Under the pieces are notes generated by a model. That model was not told where the DNA came from. It saw nothing but the letters and a program-made list of their open reading frames with translations, and did not search any database. Below are positions 47,051-55,919 of a DNA stretch of 64,000 nucleotides, piece by piece. This DNA comes from Rubrivivax sp. GTDB lineage: Bacteria > Pseudomonadota > Gammaproteobacteria > Burkholderiales > Burkholderiaceae_C. The DNA is taken from contig JAHCKS010000011.1 in assembly GCA_026125665.1 (NCBI GenBank), positions 1 to 64,000 on the forward strand, in the 5' to 3' direction. A program made the position numbers and the translations under genes. Positions within the stretch are counted from its first letter, which is position 1. Every line of letters starts with the position of its first letter.

Positions 47051-47944
47051 TCACGCCCACGACCCTTGCGGTTGCTGCGGCTGCTGTGGCGGCTGAGGCC
47101 GTTGCGGCAGCGGGAACGGCGGCGCTGCCACGACCTCCCATCCTGCCTGCGCCGGCCAGGCACCCGCCAAGGCAACCCCTTCGACCTTGTCGGCCACCGT
47201 GCCGGCAAGCGCGCGAGCCTGCGCCGGCGCAGCAAGCACCGGCTGCAACTGCAGCAGCAGAGGATGAGACGGAGGGGGGCCGCGCCGCTTGAGCACATGC
47301 ACGCGCAGCCAGTCGGGTGCGGCAGCGCAGAGCTGCAGGCGCAGCGGAGCCGGGCTCGCCTGGCGCGCCGCTTCGTCGCCGCGCAACACGAATGCCGGTC
47401 CCGCGTGCGCCTGCACTGCCAGCTGCAGGCGGCGCAGGGCATCGGTCGGCAGACGCGCCGGCAACCACGCCAGCACGGCGCCTGCATGGCCGCTCTTCAG
47501 CGCGTGTTCCAGCGCCCACAGCACAGGAAGCTGCCGAACACGCTGTCGGCCAGGACCCGACACCCCGCTCCGAGGCGAGCCTGAACCTGGCCCCTGGCCG
47601 AAGCCCGAGCGCACCAGCACCATCTGCGCTGCAACGAGGCCGAGCTCCTCGATCGCCCAGGGGCAGGGAAGCGCCGGCGGGTCGAACCACATCACGCAGC
47701 GGCCGGCCGGCTCGTCAGGGCACTCCTGCTGCAGCCGCGCCAGCACCGGCGCAAGCAGCCGCAGTTCACCCACGCCAGGGTGAGGCAGCAGCAGCTCGGT
47801 CAGCACACCGGACGGCCAACCTCCTCCGGGCAGCAAGGCATCGAGCGCTGCAAAGCCGCTCGGATAGGCGCTCGCCCGCGGCCTGCCGAGCTGGCTGGCG
47901 CGCCAGAGGGCGGGGTGCAGGGCTTCGGCGGACGTGGGGAGCAC
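47051..47944 (-). CDS. imuA: Translesion DNA synthesis-associated protein ImuA
   Basis: ImuA is the RecA/SulA-like partner of ImuB in damage-induced mutagenesis. The 297-residue protein contains ASAYPSGFAALDALLPGGGW, a RecA-like start, ALLRLL-type helices, and a Pro/Gln-rich C-terminal tail (PQRPQPPQQPQQPQ). The classical Walker A lysine is not evident, as usual for ImuA. The start is the GTG at 47944, 32 nt after a LexA box. The dnaE2 (imuC) gene that usually follows imuB is absent from this window. Confidence 0.85.
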   Translation of the reverse strand: MLPTSAEALHPALWRASQLGRPRASAYPSGFAALDALLPGGGWPSGVLTELLLPHPGVGELRLLAPVLARLQQECPDEPAGRCVMWFDPPALPCPWAIEELGLVAAQMVLVRSGFGQGPGSGSPRSGVSGPGRQRVRQLPVLWALEHALKSGHAGAVLAWLPARLPTDALRRLQLAVQAHAGPAFVLRGDEAARQASPAPLRLQLCAAAPDWLRVHVLKRRGPPPSHPLLLQLQPVLAAPAQARALAGTVADKVEGVALAGAWPAQAGWEVVAAPPFPLPQRPQPPQQPQQPQGSWA

Positions 47945-47967
47945 GGGGCAGAGCCGGCTGGCATGGA

Positions 47968-48002
47968 CCGGCGATACTGTATGAATATACAGATATCGCC
48001 GG
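47968..48002 (-). promoter_or_regulatory. LexA box with extended palindromic arms before imuA
   Basis: CTGTATGAATATACAG at 47977-47992 is a textbook SOS box (CTG-N10-CAG). It is framed by CCGGCGATA (47968-47976) and TATCGCCGG (47994-48002), extending the dyad to 35 bp with one extra base. The box lies just upstream of the imuA GTG start, so LexA binding should block transcription of imuA-imuB and perhaps the following Cdd1-like gene. Confidence 0.88.
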
Positions 48003-48066
48003 CTCCCGTGTCAACCGGTCTGCGGGTCCTGCCCTGTTCCGGCCCCCTCTGCGTCGTCTTCCGCGC

Positions 48067-49440
48067 CTAAGCCGAACTCTCCAGCCAGCGCATCGTGTCG
48101 CCCATCGCCAGCTCGAACTTCGCCAGCAGCTCGTCGATCTCGGCCTCGGTGATGACGAGTGGCGGCGAGAAGGCGATGATGTCGCCGGCCATCACGCGCA
48201 CGATGAGGCCGTGCTCCTGCGCCGCCTTCGCGAGGTAGGCACCCACCCCTCGCGCGGCATCGAAGGGCTTGCGCACCTTCGGGTCGGCGGCCAGCTCGAC
48301 GGCGCCGATGAGGCCGATGCCGCGCACGTCGCCGACGATCGGGTGCCCCGCGTACTTGCGCAGCCCCGCCTGCAGGCGCGGGCCGACGCGCTGCACGTGC
48401 TCGACGATGCGGTCGCTCTCGTAGATGCGCAGCGTCTCCAGCGCCACCGCGCAGGCCACCGGGTGGCCGCTGTAGGTGTAGCCGTGGCCGAAGGTGCCCA
48501 CGCTCGCCGCCGCGTCGGCGATGGCCTGGTAGACCTTGTCGTTGATGAAGAGCGCCGACATCGGCACGTAGGCGCTCGTCATCATCTTCGCCACGGTGAT
48601 GAGGTCGGGCTGCAGGCCGAAATACTGCGTGCCGAAGTTCGTGCCCAGGCGGCCGAAGCCGGTGATGACCTCGTCGGCGATGAACAGCAGGTCGTACTTG
48701 CGCAGCACGGCCTGCACGCGCTCGAAGTAGCCGGGCGGCGGCACGATGACGCCGCCGGCGCCCTGAACCGGCTCGGCGATGAAGGCGGCCACCGTGTCCG
48801 GGTCTTCCTTCAGGATCGTCTGCTCGAGCTCGTCCGCGAGACGGGCGGCGAAGGCCTCGGGCGACTCACCGTCCTTCGCGAACTGGTACGCGTGCGGGCA
48901 ACCGACGCGCACCACGTCGGGCAGCGGCAGGTCGAAGTGCTGGTGCATCACCGGGATGCCGCTCATCGACGCGGCGGCGACGGTGACGCCGTGGTAGCCC
49001 TTGACGCGTGCCAGGATCTTCTTCTTCCTCGGCAGCCCACGCGCGTTGTTGTACATGCGCACGAGCTTGTAGGCGGTGTCGTTGCTCTCCGAGCCCGAGT
49101 TGGCGAACAGCACGCGCGCCATCGGCACCGGCGCCCAGCGCATCAGCGCCTCCACCAGCTCGGCCACCGGCCCCGGCACCTTGCCCGAGAACGCGTGGTA
49201 GTACGGCAGCACGTTCATCTGCCGCGCCGCCGCGTCGGCCAGGCGCTTCTCGGAGAAGCCGAGCGAGGCGCACCACAGGCCCGCCATCGCCTCGAGGTAC
49301 TTGCGGCCGTCCTCGCCATGGACGTAGACGCCTTCGCCGCGCGTGATGACGAGCGGACCCTCGCGCTCGAGCTGCCGCGGCTGCGTGTACGGGTGCAGGT
49401 GGTAGCGGGTGTCGGCGAGCGCGGTGGCGGTGAGCGTCAT
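48067..49440 (-). CDS. Class III omega-aminotransferase
   Basis: This PLP enzyme has 457 residues. PLP-Lys285 lies in VAKMMTSAY, the Asp of ADEVITGFGRLG binds the pyridine nitrogen, and FANSGSESNDTAYKL with YHGVTVAAASMSG are the usual cofactor-binding stretches. The best match by eye is the beta-alanine:pyruvate / putrescine-type omega-aminotransferase group. The amine substrate is not determinable. The ATG at 49440 is the first good start. It stands alone, upstream of the imuA promoter region. Confidence 0.93.
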   Translation of the reverse strand: MTLTATALADTRYHLHPYTQPRQLEREGPLVITRGEGVYVHGEDGRKYLEAMAGLWCASLGFSEKRLADAAARQMNVLPYYHAFSGKVPGPVAELVEALMRWAPVPMARVLFANSGSESNDTAYKLVRMYNNARGLPRKKKILARVKGYHGVTVAAASMSGIPVMHQHFDLPLPDVVRVGCPHAYQFAKDGESPEAFAARLADELEQTILKEDPDTVAAFIAEPVQGAGGVIVPPPGYFERVQAVLRKYDLLFIADEVITGFGRLGTNFGTQYFGLQPDLITVAKMMTSAYVPMSALFINDKVYQAIADAAASVGTFGHGYTYSGHPVACAVALETLRIYESDRIVEHVQRVGPRLQAGLRKYAGHPIVGDVRGIGLIGAVELAADPKVRKPFDAARGVGAYLAKAAQEHGLIVRVMAGDIIAFSPPLVITEAEIDELLAKFELAMGDTMRWLESSA

Positions 49441-49553
49441 GGGCGGTCCGTCGGATCCTCGTGCGGCACCGTGCCGACGAGTGCAGTTGCACAGCAGCGG
49501 CGAATGTAGCGTGGCCCCCGCCGCGGTGCTGCGGCGAGTTCTTTCCAGCCTGT

Positions 49554-51467
49554 TCAGCCCTGCTGCAGCAGGCCGGCGACGCGCTCGCGCAGCAGCGCCG
49601 GCGACACCTCGGCCGCCGGCACCGCCGGCCCGGCCGCCAGCCCCACCGGCGTGAACAAGCCGCGGCGGAAGGGTTTCACCATCGCCACGCCCTTCTCGAC
49701 GCGCGAGAAGAACGAGCCCCACAGGTTCGTGAGCGCCAGCGGCACGACCGGCACCGGGTGCGTGGCCAGCACCTTCATCACGCCGCCCTTGAACTCGGCC
49801 AGCTCGCCGTCGCGCGTCAGGCCGCCTTCGGGGAAGATGCACAGCAGGTCACCTTCGTCGAGCACCTTGCGCGCCTCGGCGAACGCGCGTTCGTAGGTCG
49901 CCGGGTCCTCGCGTTGCGGCGCGATCGGGATCGCCTTGCCGAGCCTGAACAGCCAGCCGAGCACGGGAATCGCGAAGATGCGGTGGTCCATGATGAAGCG
50001 GATCGGCCGCGGGCTCGCCGCCATCAGCAGCACCGCGTCGACGAAGCTGACGTGGTTGCTGACGAGGATCGCCGCGCCCTCGGCGGGGATGTGCGCCTCG
50101 CCGCGCACGCGGAAGCGGTAGACGAGGTGCGTCAGCACCCAAGCGAGGAAACGCAGCAGGTACTCCGGCACGAGCAGGAAGATGTACACGGCGACGACGG
50201 CGTTCAGCAGCCCGACGACGAGGAAGACCTCGGGAATGGTGAAGCCGAGCTTGAGCAGCAGCCCGACGCCGAGCGCGCTGGCGATCATGAACAGCGCATT
50301 GAGGATGTTGTTCGCGGCGATGATGCGCGCGCGGTGCGACGGCTGCGCGCGCAGCTGGATCAGCGCGTACATCGGCACGCTGTACAGGCCGGCGAAGAGG
50401 GCGAGCAGCGCCAGGTCCATCAGCACGCGCCAGTGCGCCCAGGCCTCGGGGCCGGCCGTGAACTGGCCGATCGTCCACGCTGCGGCCGGCGCCGGCAGCC
50501 CGCGCGCCGCGAAGTAGAGATCGACCGCGAAGACCGTCATGCCGAACGCGCCCACTGGCACGAGGCCGATCTCCACGTGCCGGCGGCTCAGCGTCTCGCA
50601 CAGCAGCGAGCCGATGCCGATGCCCACCGAGAACACCACCAGCAGCAGCGACGCGACGTGCTCGTTGCCGTGCAGCACGTCCTTCGCGAAGGCCGGGAAG
50701 AGGCTCAGGAAGGCCGCGCCGAAGAACCACATCCACGAGATGCCGAGGATGGAGCGGAAGAGCACCACCTGCTCGTGCGCAAGCTTGAGGTTGCGCCAGG
50801 TCTCCGAGAACGGGTTCCAGTTGACGACGAGCCCCGGCGCCGTGGCCGCCGTGGCCGGGATCCACTGCGCCACCACGCGCCCGGCCACCGCGAGTGCCAG
50901 GCTCGCGAAGGCCACCGCCCTGGCGCTCGGCAGCCAGTGGTCCTCGGGCAGCGAGACGAGGATGCCACCCACCACGTTGCCGAGCAGGATGGCGACGAAG
51001 GTCCCCATCTCGATCATGCCGTTGCCGCCGGTGAGCTCGCGCTCGCCGAGGTGCTGCGGCAGGTAGGCGTACTTCACCGGGCCGAAGAGCGTGCTGTGCA
51101 GCCCGAGGCCGAAGATGCAGAACAGCAGCAGCGGCACGTTCGTCGTGAACAGGCCCGCGGCGCCCAGCACCATGATGCCGATCTCGAGGTTCTTCACCAT
51201 GCGCGCGAGCATCGCCTTGTCGTACTTGTCGGCGAGCTGCCCGGCGGTGGCCGAGAAGAGCAGGAACGGCGCGATGAAGACGGCGCCGATGACGAGCCCG
51301 GCCATGGCCGGCGGCATCCAGCTCACGCTCAACCGGTAGGTCACCAGCATCGTGAACGCGAACTTGAACACGTTGTCGTTGGCCGCGCCGAGGAACTGCG
51401 TCCAGAAGAACGGCGCGAAGCGGCGCTGCGACAGCAGCGCGAACTGGTTCGGGTGCGGGTCGGCCAT
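49554..51467 (-). CDS. MFS transporter fused to a lysophospholipid acyltransferase
   Basis: This 637-residue protein joins an MFS carrier (residues 1-410, about 12 TM helices, starting FAPFFWTQFLGAANDNVFKF) to a PlsC-type acyltransferase (about 440-620) with NHVSFVDAV (HX4D) and CIFPEGGLTRDGEL. It resembles E. coli LplT-Aas, which imports and reacylates lysophospholipids, but here the acyl-ACP synthetase domain of Aas is absent. Membrane phospholipid repair is an inference by analogy. It starts at an ATG at 51467. Confidence 0.9.
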   Translation of the reverse strand: MADPHPNQFALLSQRRFAPFFWTQFLGAANDNVFKFAFTMLVTYRLSVSWMPPAMAGLVIGAVFIAPFLLFSATAGQLADKYDKAMLARMVKNLEIGIMVLGAAGLFTTNVPLLLFCIFGLGLHSTLFGPVKYAYLPQHLGERELTGGNGMIEMGTFVAILLGNVVGGILVSLPEDHWLPSARAVAFASLALAVAGRVVAQWIPATAATAPGLVVNWNPFSETWRNLKLAHEQVVLFRSILGISWMWFFGAAFLSLFPAFAKDVLHGNEHVASLLLVVFSVGIGIGSLLCETLSRRHVEIGLVPVGAFGMTVFAVDLYFAARGLPAPAAAWTIGQFTAGPEAWAHWRVLMDLALLALFAGLYSVPMYALIQLRAQPSHRARIIAANNILNALFMIASALGVGLLLKLGFTIPEVFLVVGLLNAVVAVYIFLLVPEYLLRFLAWVLTHLVYRFRVRGEAHIPAEGAAILVSNHVSFVDAVLLMAASPRPIRFIMDHRIFAIPVLGWLFRLGKAIPIAPQREDPATYERAFAEARKVLDEGDLLCIFPEGGLTRDGELAEFKGGVMKVLATHPVPVVPLALTNLWGSFFSRVEKGVAMVKPFRRGLFTPVGLAAGPAVPAAEVSPALLRERVAGLLQQG

Positions 51468-51495
51468 GCGGGTTCCCTCGGCGGCGTGTCTTCTT

Positions 51496-52323
51496 CTACG
51501 GGCGGACGATTGTCGGGGCAGCGTCGCCGAGGCGGCTGCGCGCCAGCCACTCGAACACCGAGTCGGCCGTCACGGTCTCGATGCGATCGGCGAAGCGCTT
51601 CGCGTTCGGGTGGTCGTCGAAGGCGACATGCGCCATGCCGACGCGCGCCCCCAGGCGCGTCAGCGCGCCCAGGCGCAGTGCGTGCGGCTGGTAGCCCATC
51701 ACCCCCAGCCACACCTGCGCCTGCGCACGCGCATGAGGGCTGCGCGCGGCCACCGGGTCCAGCGCGCCGGCCATCGTCTCGATGACCCACTGGTTGCTCT
51801 GCTGGTACTTCGTCGCCCAGGGGTAGGCCACCATGCTGTAGCGCGGCTCGTGCCAGCGTGCGACCTCGTGGTTGCTGCGCAGCACCGGCAGCAGCGTCGC
51901 CTGCGCCCCGGGCGCCAGCGGCACGAAAGCCGCCTCGTAGCGATGCGGCCGGTCGAGGAAGAACTCGCCCAGGCCCTGGCGATAGACGGCACCCTCGGCC
52001 GTGCCGCAGTGGTTGAGCTTGTGCACGACGCGCCAGTGGGAGGCCGCGCCATCGCCGCTCTTGTAGGCGAAGCCGATGTGCGACCACTGCAGCCGGTAGC
52101 GCGCCAGGTCCTGGCCGGCGCGCGCCAGCACCACCACCTGCGCGCCGCTCGCGTCCAGCGCGCGCGCCGTCGCGTCGGCAAGGGCCATGCCTTGCGCCAC
52201 CTCGTCGGCGGTGGCCGGCTGCTGGTCGCAGGGCCGGCCGGCACGGGCCGGGGCGGCCGCCGTGCCCAGCGCCGCCACCAGCGCCAGCGCGGCGGCGGTG
52301 CGGCGTGCGGCAGCCGCGTTCAT
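51496..52323 (-). CDS. DUF2145 exported protein
   Basis: This 275-residue protein has a signal peptide (AALALVAALGTAAAPARAG) and matches DUF2145 by its core RAGQDLARYRLQWSHIGFAY and HWRVVHKLNHCGTAEGAVYR, with FFLDRPHRYEAAFVPL. The invariant-looking His and Cys suggest a papain-like or metal site but no function is established. Its ATG overlaps the stop of the upstream gene (ATGA), so the two are co-expressed. Confidence 0.85.
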   Translation of the reverse strand: MNAAAARRTAAALALVAALGTAAAPARAGRPCDQQPATADEVAQGMALADATARALDASGAQVVVLARAGQDLARYRLQWSHIGFAYKSGDGAASHWRVVHKLNHCGTAEGAVYRQGLGEFFLDRPHRYEAAFVPLAPGAQATLLPVLRSNHEVARWHEPRYSMVAYPWATKYQQSNQWVIETMAGALDPVAARSPHARAQAQVWLGVMGYQPHALRLGALTRLGARVGMAHVAFDDHPNAKRFADRIETVTADSVFEWLARSRLGDAAPTIVRP

Positions 52324-52808
52324 CGCGTGATCCGCTCGTTGTGCAGCAGCGCGCGCCCCAGCTCGTTCGGGATGAAGGCCAGCGCTGCGCCGGCGGCCGA
52401 GATCACCCAGCCGGTGGCCAAGGCGCTGACGACGACCGCCGTGCCCACCGAAGCCGCGACGTGCCCGGCGAAGTGCACGCTCGCGCGAACGCCGTCGCTG
52501 GCGCGCTCGAGCACCCACACCGTGCCGGTGGTCGAGGCCTCGACGGCGACGATCGTGAAGGCTGCGCTGCCGGCCGCCAGCAGCAGCGGCGCGGCGACCG
52601 ACACCGCCACCGGCAACGACAGCGACAGCGAGCTTGCCTCCGACGGATTCGCGCCGTGGGCGCGCGCCGGCGTCGTGGCGGCGAGCACCAGCGCCGATGC
52701 GGCAGCGAGCGCGCCGAGGCGCGTGGCGAAGGACGGCGAGCACGCCTGCCTCCAGGAGGGTGCGGCGGGCACGGAAGGCACGGAGGGGATCGAACGGATC
52801 GTGGACAT
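52320..52808 (-). CDS. Exported membrane protein, partner of DUF2145
   Basis: This 162-residue protein has an N-terminal signal (ATRLGALAAASALVLAATTP, cleaved around ARA-HG) and two hydrophobic segments around SVAAPLLLAAGSAAFTIVAV and SVGTAVVVSALATGWVISAA. A strong ribosome site AAGGAG precedes the ATG. I do not recognise a family. It overlaps the DUF2145 gene by 4 nt, so the two probably work together in the envelope. Confidence 0.7.
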   Translation of the reverse strand: MSTIRSIPSVPSVPAAPSWRQACSPSFATRLGALAAASALVLAATTPARAHGANPSEASSLSLSLPVAVSVAAPLLLAAGSAAFTIVAVEASTTGTVWVLERASDGVRASVHFAGHVAASVGTAVVVSALATGWVISAAGAALAFIPNELGRALLHNERITR

Positions 52809-52911
52809 GCGTGGCTCCTTGACGGCCGCGTTGGCGGGCGGCCGCGTTGATCGCGTGGAGGGGACGGGAGGGAAGTCGCGCGCCGCCGCGGCGCGCCGTC
52901 GGGGCCGGTGC

Positions 52912-53403
52912 TCAGCCGCCCTGGCCGCGGCCTTCGGCCGGGGCCGCCAGCGTGCCGGCGCGGCCCGCCCGGCCGGCGAGGTGCGCCTCGGCCAGGTCGG
53001 CCTCGTGCTTGTCGCGCAGCGTCTTGGCCAGCGTGAACACGGTCGAGATCAGGAACAGCCAGCTCACGAGCAGGAAGCTCTTGTAGGCGGGGTTGATGTC
53101 CATGCGCGCGAGGCCCCACCCTGTGAGGCCCATCGCGACAAGGAAGCCGCCCCAGACGACGGCCGAGAACATCGGCGTGTCGACCTTGCGGCGTTCGTTG
53201 TCGCGCACGAACTTGGCGAGCGCGAACGCCGCCGACATGCAGAACACGTAGCCCATGACCATGAAGGTGCGGTCGAGGTCGTCGCCCGGCAGCCAGGCCA
53301 GGCCCACCGCGCACAGCGTCACCGCGACACCGAAGGAGAGCCACACCTGGATCTGCCAGGCGCGGGTGTCGCGCTTCACCAGCATGGGAACTTGTTCGTT
53401 CAT
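52912..53403 (-). CDS. YiaA/YiaB-type inner membrane protein
   Basis: The 163-residue protein has four hydrophobic helices in two pairs, the YiaAB two-helix pattern: LSFGVAVTLCAVGLAWLPGD, RTFMVMGYVFCMSAAFALAK, then AVVWGGFLVAMGLTGWG and FLLVSWLFLISTVFTLAK. The tail is charged and Ala/Gly-rich. Function unknown. I used the ATG at 53403, which follows GCGAGGG, rather than the one 36 nt upstream. Confidence 0.83.
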   Translation of the reverse strand: MNEQVPMLVKRDTRAWQIQVWLSFGVAVTLCAVGLAWLPGDDLDRTFMVMGYVFCMSAAFALAKFVRDNERRKVDTPMFSAVVWGGFLVAMGLTGWGLARMDINPAYKSFLLVSWLFLISTVFTLAKTLRDKHEADLAEAHLAGRAGRAGTLAAPAEGRGQGG

Positions 53404-53520
53404 CGAATCCCTCGCAGGGCTGTTGGACATGGCGGCCATTCTGCGAAGCGGCCTCGTGCACCGTCAAAGCGAAAGCCGCGCGTGGCGCAACGGCGGCCCG
53501 CCGGTATCGGCCGGCGCGCC

Positions 53521-54903
53521 CTACTTCCGGGGGGAGGGTGGCGGCCGTGTGGCGCCCGTCACGGCCGGCGCCGGCAGCGCGGCCGACGACGCACCGAAGT
53601 GCCGCCGCGTCGCGAACACCGCGCCCGCCAGCCCGGCCCCGCCACGCGGGCGCAGGCAGCGCTTGAGCGCCAGGTCGAACAGCAGCGGGTTGTGCTCGCG
53701 CAGCTGCGCGAGCGGCGCCTCGTCGGCCTCGGCCAGCAGCCCGGCCGCAACGAGCCGCGGCAGGCTCGTCAGCCACTTCAGCCCCGGCAGTGGGTGGTCC
53801 GATCCGTGCAGCACGCGCGCCGCCCACGGCCCGCCGGACGCGGCGCGTTCCAGCAGCGCGCGCCACACCTCGGGCTCGCGGTTGCGCTGGAACACGGCGG
53901 AGATGTCGCCGAACAGCCGGCCCTCGAACGTGCGCTCGGCCATCAGGCGCGTGAAAAGCTCGAACGCCGGCGCCTTCGGCGCCGAGCGCCGGTCGAGGTC
54001 CGCCGCGTGGCCGAGCGACGCGCAGTGCGCGACGACCACGCACACGCCGCGCTCGAGCAGCGGCCGCACGTGCAGCGGGTTGACGAGATCCTCGCGCTGC
54101 GCACCGGGCACCGCCTTCTCCTCGCCGCAGTGCACGACGAGCGGCAGGCCGAGCGCCGTGGCCGCTTCGCCGAAGGCGAGGCTGCGCGGCTCGCGCAGGT
54201 CGATGTTCATCGAGCTCGGCAGCCACTTCACGGCCAAGGCCCCGTTGGCATGCGCGCTGCGCAGCGCCGCCAGCGCATCGGGCCGGTAGGGGTGGATCGA
54301 CGCCACCCAGGCGAAACGCAGCGCGTGCGCCGACGCCACCTGCGCCGCGTACGCGTCGGGCACGTGCACCGTCGTGCGCTCGGGTTGCACACGGCCGGCG
54401 TCGTCGTGCGCCTGCTCGAACGCGAAGAGCAGCCAGCGCGCGCCGGGTGGAAAGGCCTCGGCCAGCGCCGCGAGCCGCTGCACGTAGGCCCGGTCGACCG
54501 ACGGGCTGCCGCCATCGACACACGCGGCGTCGAGGATGACCCGGCGGCGCAGCCGCTCGACGACGTCGAAGCCGCTGGTCAGGCTCGGGTGCAGATAGCA
54601 GCCCGAGCTGCTGTCGCCGGTGCCGAGCAGGTGGCAGTGCATGTCCCACAGCTGCGCGGCATCGAGCCCGTCGAAGGCGCGTGCCAGCAGCGCATCGGCG
54701 CCGGCGGGCAGCGCCGGGCGGCACTCGCTGGCCCAGGGCCCGGCGGCGCGCGCTTGGCGCGGCGTCAGCGCGAGGCCGCCGAAGAGGCCCGCGGCGGCCG
54801 CGCCGCAGCAGCACAGGAACGCACGGCGACCGCGGCCACGAACGATCGCCGCGTCGCGGCATGCGGGAGCGGCATCGCGGCGGGCAGGGGTGGACGGCTT
54901 CAT
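53521..54903 (-). CDS. Tat-exported amidohydrolase-like protein
   Basis: The 460-residue protein has a twin-arginine-like signal (GRRAFLCCCGAAAAGLFGGL, ending near ARA) and an amidohydrolase TIM barrel. WDMHCHLLG gives the HxH metal pair, LPLVVHCGEEK and VVVAHCASLG the further His ligands and RVLHGSDHPL the final Asp. Residues up to about 430 are barrel; a Pro/Ala tail follows. The substrate is unknown. The ATG at 54903 is the start that gives the signal peptide. Confidence 0.82.
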   Translation of the reverse strand: MKPSTPARRDAAPACRDAAIVRGRGRRAFLCCCGAAAAGLFGGLALTPRQARAAGPWASECRPALPAGADALLARAFDGLDAAQLWDMHCHLLGTGDSSSGCYLHPSLTSGFDVVERLRRRVILDAACVDGGSPSVDRAYVQRLAALAEAFPPGARWLLFAFEQAHDDAGRVQPERTTVHVPDAYAAQVASAHALRFAWVASIHPYRPDALAALRSAHANGALAVKWLPSSMNIDLREPRSLAFGEAATALGLPLVVHCGEEKAVPGAQREDLVNPLHVRPLLERGVCVVVAHCASLGHAADLDRRSAPKAPAFELFTRLMAERTFEGRLFGDISAVFQRNREPEVWRALLERAASGGPWAARVLHGSDHPLPGLKWLTSLPRLVAAGLLAEADEAPLAQLREHNPLLFDLALKRCLRPRGGAGLAGAVFATRRHFGASSAALPAPAVTGATRPPPSPRK

Positions 54904-55036
54904 CGGCAGGGGCACCGCGGCATGCTGCACGAAGGGCGCACTGGCCTGTCTCGCCCGTTCCGCGGCAAGTTCACGACGGGGCACGATGCTGCCGCGCCGC
55001 GGCGCCGCGCGCCAGCCCAGGCCACACGGGCGCTGC

Positions 55037-55069
55037 TAGAGTGCGCCGCCCGTATCACGCGGCGATACG
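55037..55069 (+). promoter_or_regulatory. Candidate promoter and operator of the XRE regulator
   Basis: TAGAGT (55037-55042) could be a -10 box. CGTATC (55051-55056) and GATACG (55064-55069) form an inverted repeat with a 7-nt spacer right at the expected transcription start, where an autoregulator could bind. Confidence 0.35.
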
Positions 55070-55104
55070 CGCGCACTTCCGGCGGCCCTTCGCCCTCACT
55101 GCCC

Positions 55105-55857
55105 ATGTCCACCACGCGCGACCTCGTCGATGCCCTGAAGACCGAGCTGAAGGCCGCTGGCGTCACCTACGCCGAGCTGGCCGAGCACCTCGGCATGGCC
55201 GAGAGCAGCATCAAGCGCATGTTCTCGCATGCCGACATGCCGCTCACGCGCATCGACGAGGTGCTGCGTGTGCTGCGCATGGACTTCGCCGAGCTGGCGC
55301 GGCGCGTCGCCGACACGCCGCCGCTGCGCCGCGAGCTCAGCGACGAGCAGGAGCGCGCCGTCGTCGCCGACCGCAAGCTGCTGCTGGTGGCCATCTGCTG
55401 CATGAGCCAGTGGACCTTCGAGCAGATGCTGGCCACGTACACGCTGGCCGAGCCCGAGCTGGTGGGCCACCTGCTCAGGCTCGACAAGCTCGGCGTCATC
55501 GAGCTCAGGCCGCTCAACCGCTACCGCCTGCTCGTCGACAAGACCTTCCGCTGGCGCCCCGACGGCCCGTTGATGCGCTACTTCCGCGAGCAGGTGGTGG
55601 GCGACTACTTCAGCGGCGGCTTCGACGGCGACGGCGAGATGCTGATGCTCGTGCACGGGCAGATCGGCCAGAGCCTGGCCAACGCCTTCAACGAGCGCCT
55701 GGCGCGGCTGGCGCAGGACTTCGCGCGCCAGCACCTGGCGGACCAGAAGCTGCCCGCCGCGCACAAGCGGCCGTACACGCTCGTGCTCGGCATGCGCTCG
55801 TGGCTGTTCGCGGCCTTCCGCGACCTGAAGCGCGACGAAGGCGCGGCGCCGCGCTGA
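55105..55857 (+). CDS. XRE-family helix-turn-helix regulator with a large C-terminal domain
   Basis: The first 70 residues form a Cro/C1-type helix-turn-helix (VTYAELAEHLGMAESSIKRM), followed by a winged-like region (LRLDKLGVIELRPLNRYRLL) and a helical C-terminal half (250 residues in total). Such proteins are common in Burkholderiales and may regulate a neighbouring transport or stress gene. No ligand-binding motif is obvious. An inverted repeat near its transcription start suggests autoregulation. Confidence 0.83.
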   Translation: MSTTRDLVDALKTELKAAGVTYAELAEHLGMAESSIKRMFSHADMPLTRIDEVLRVLRMDFAELARRVADTPPLRRELSDEQERAVVADRKLLLVAICCMSQWTFEQMLATYTLAEPELVGHLLRLDKLGVIELRPLNRYRLLVDKTFRWRPDGPLMRYFREQVVGDYFSGGFDGDGEMLMLVHGQIGQSLANAFNERLARLAQDFARQHLADQKLPAAHKRPYTLVLGMRSWLFAAFRDLKRDEGAAPR

Positions 55858-55919
55858 GAGGGCCCGGCGATGCCGACGGCGGGCCGCCGAGAGGAGCTGC
55901 CGAGAGGAGGCGCAGAGGC

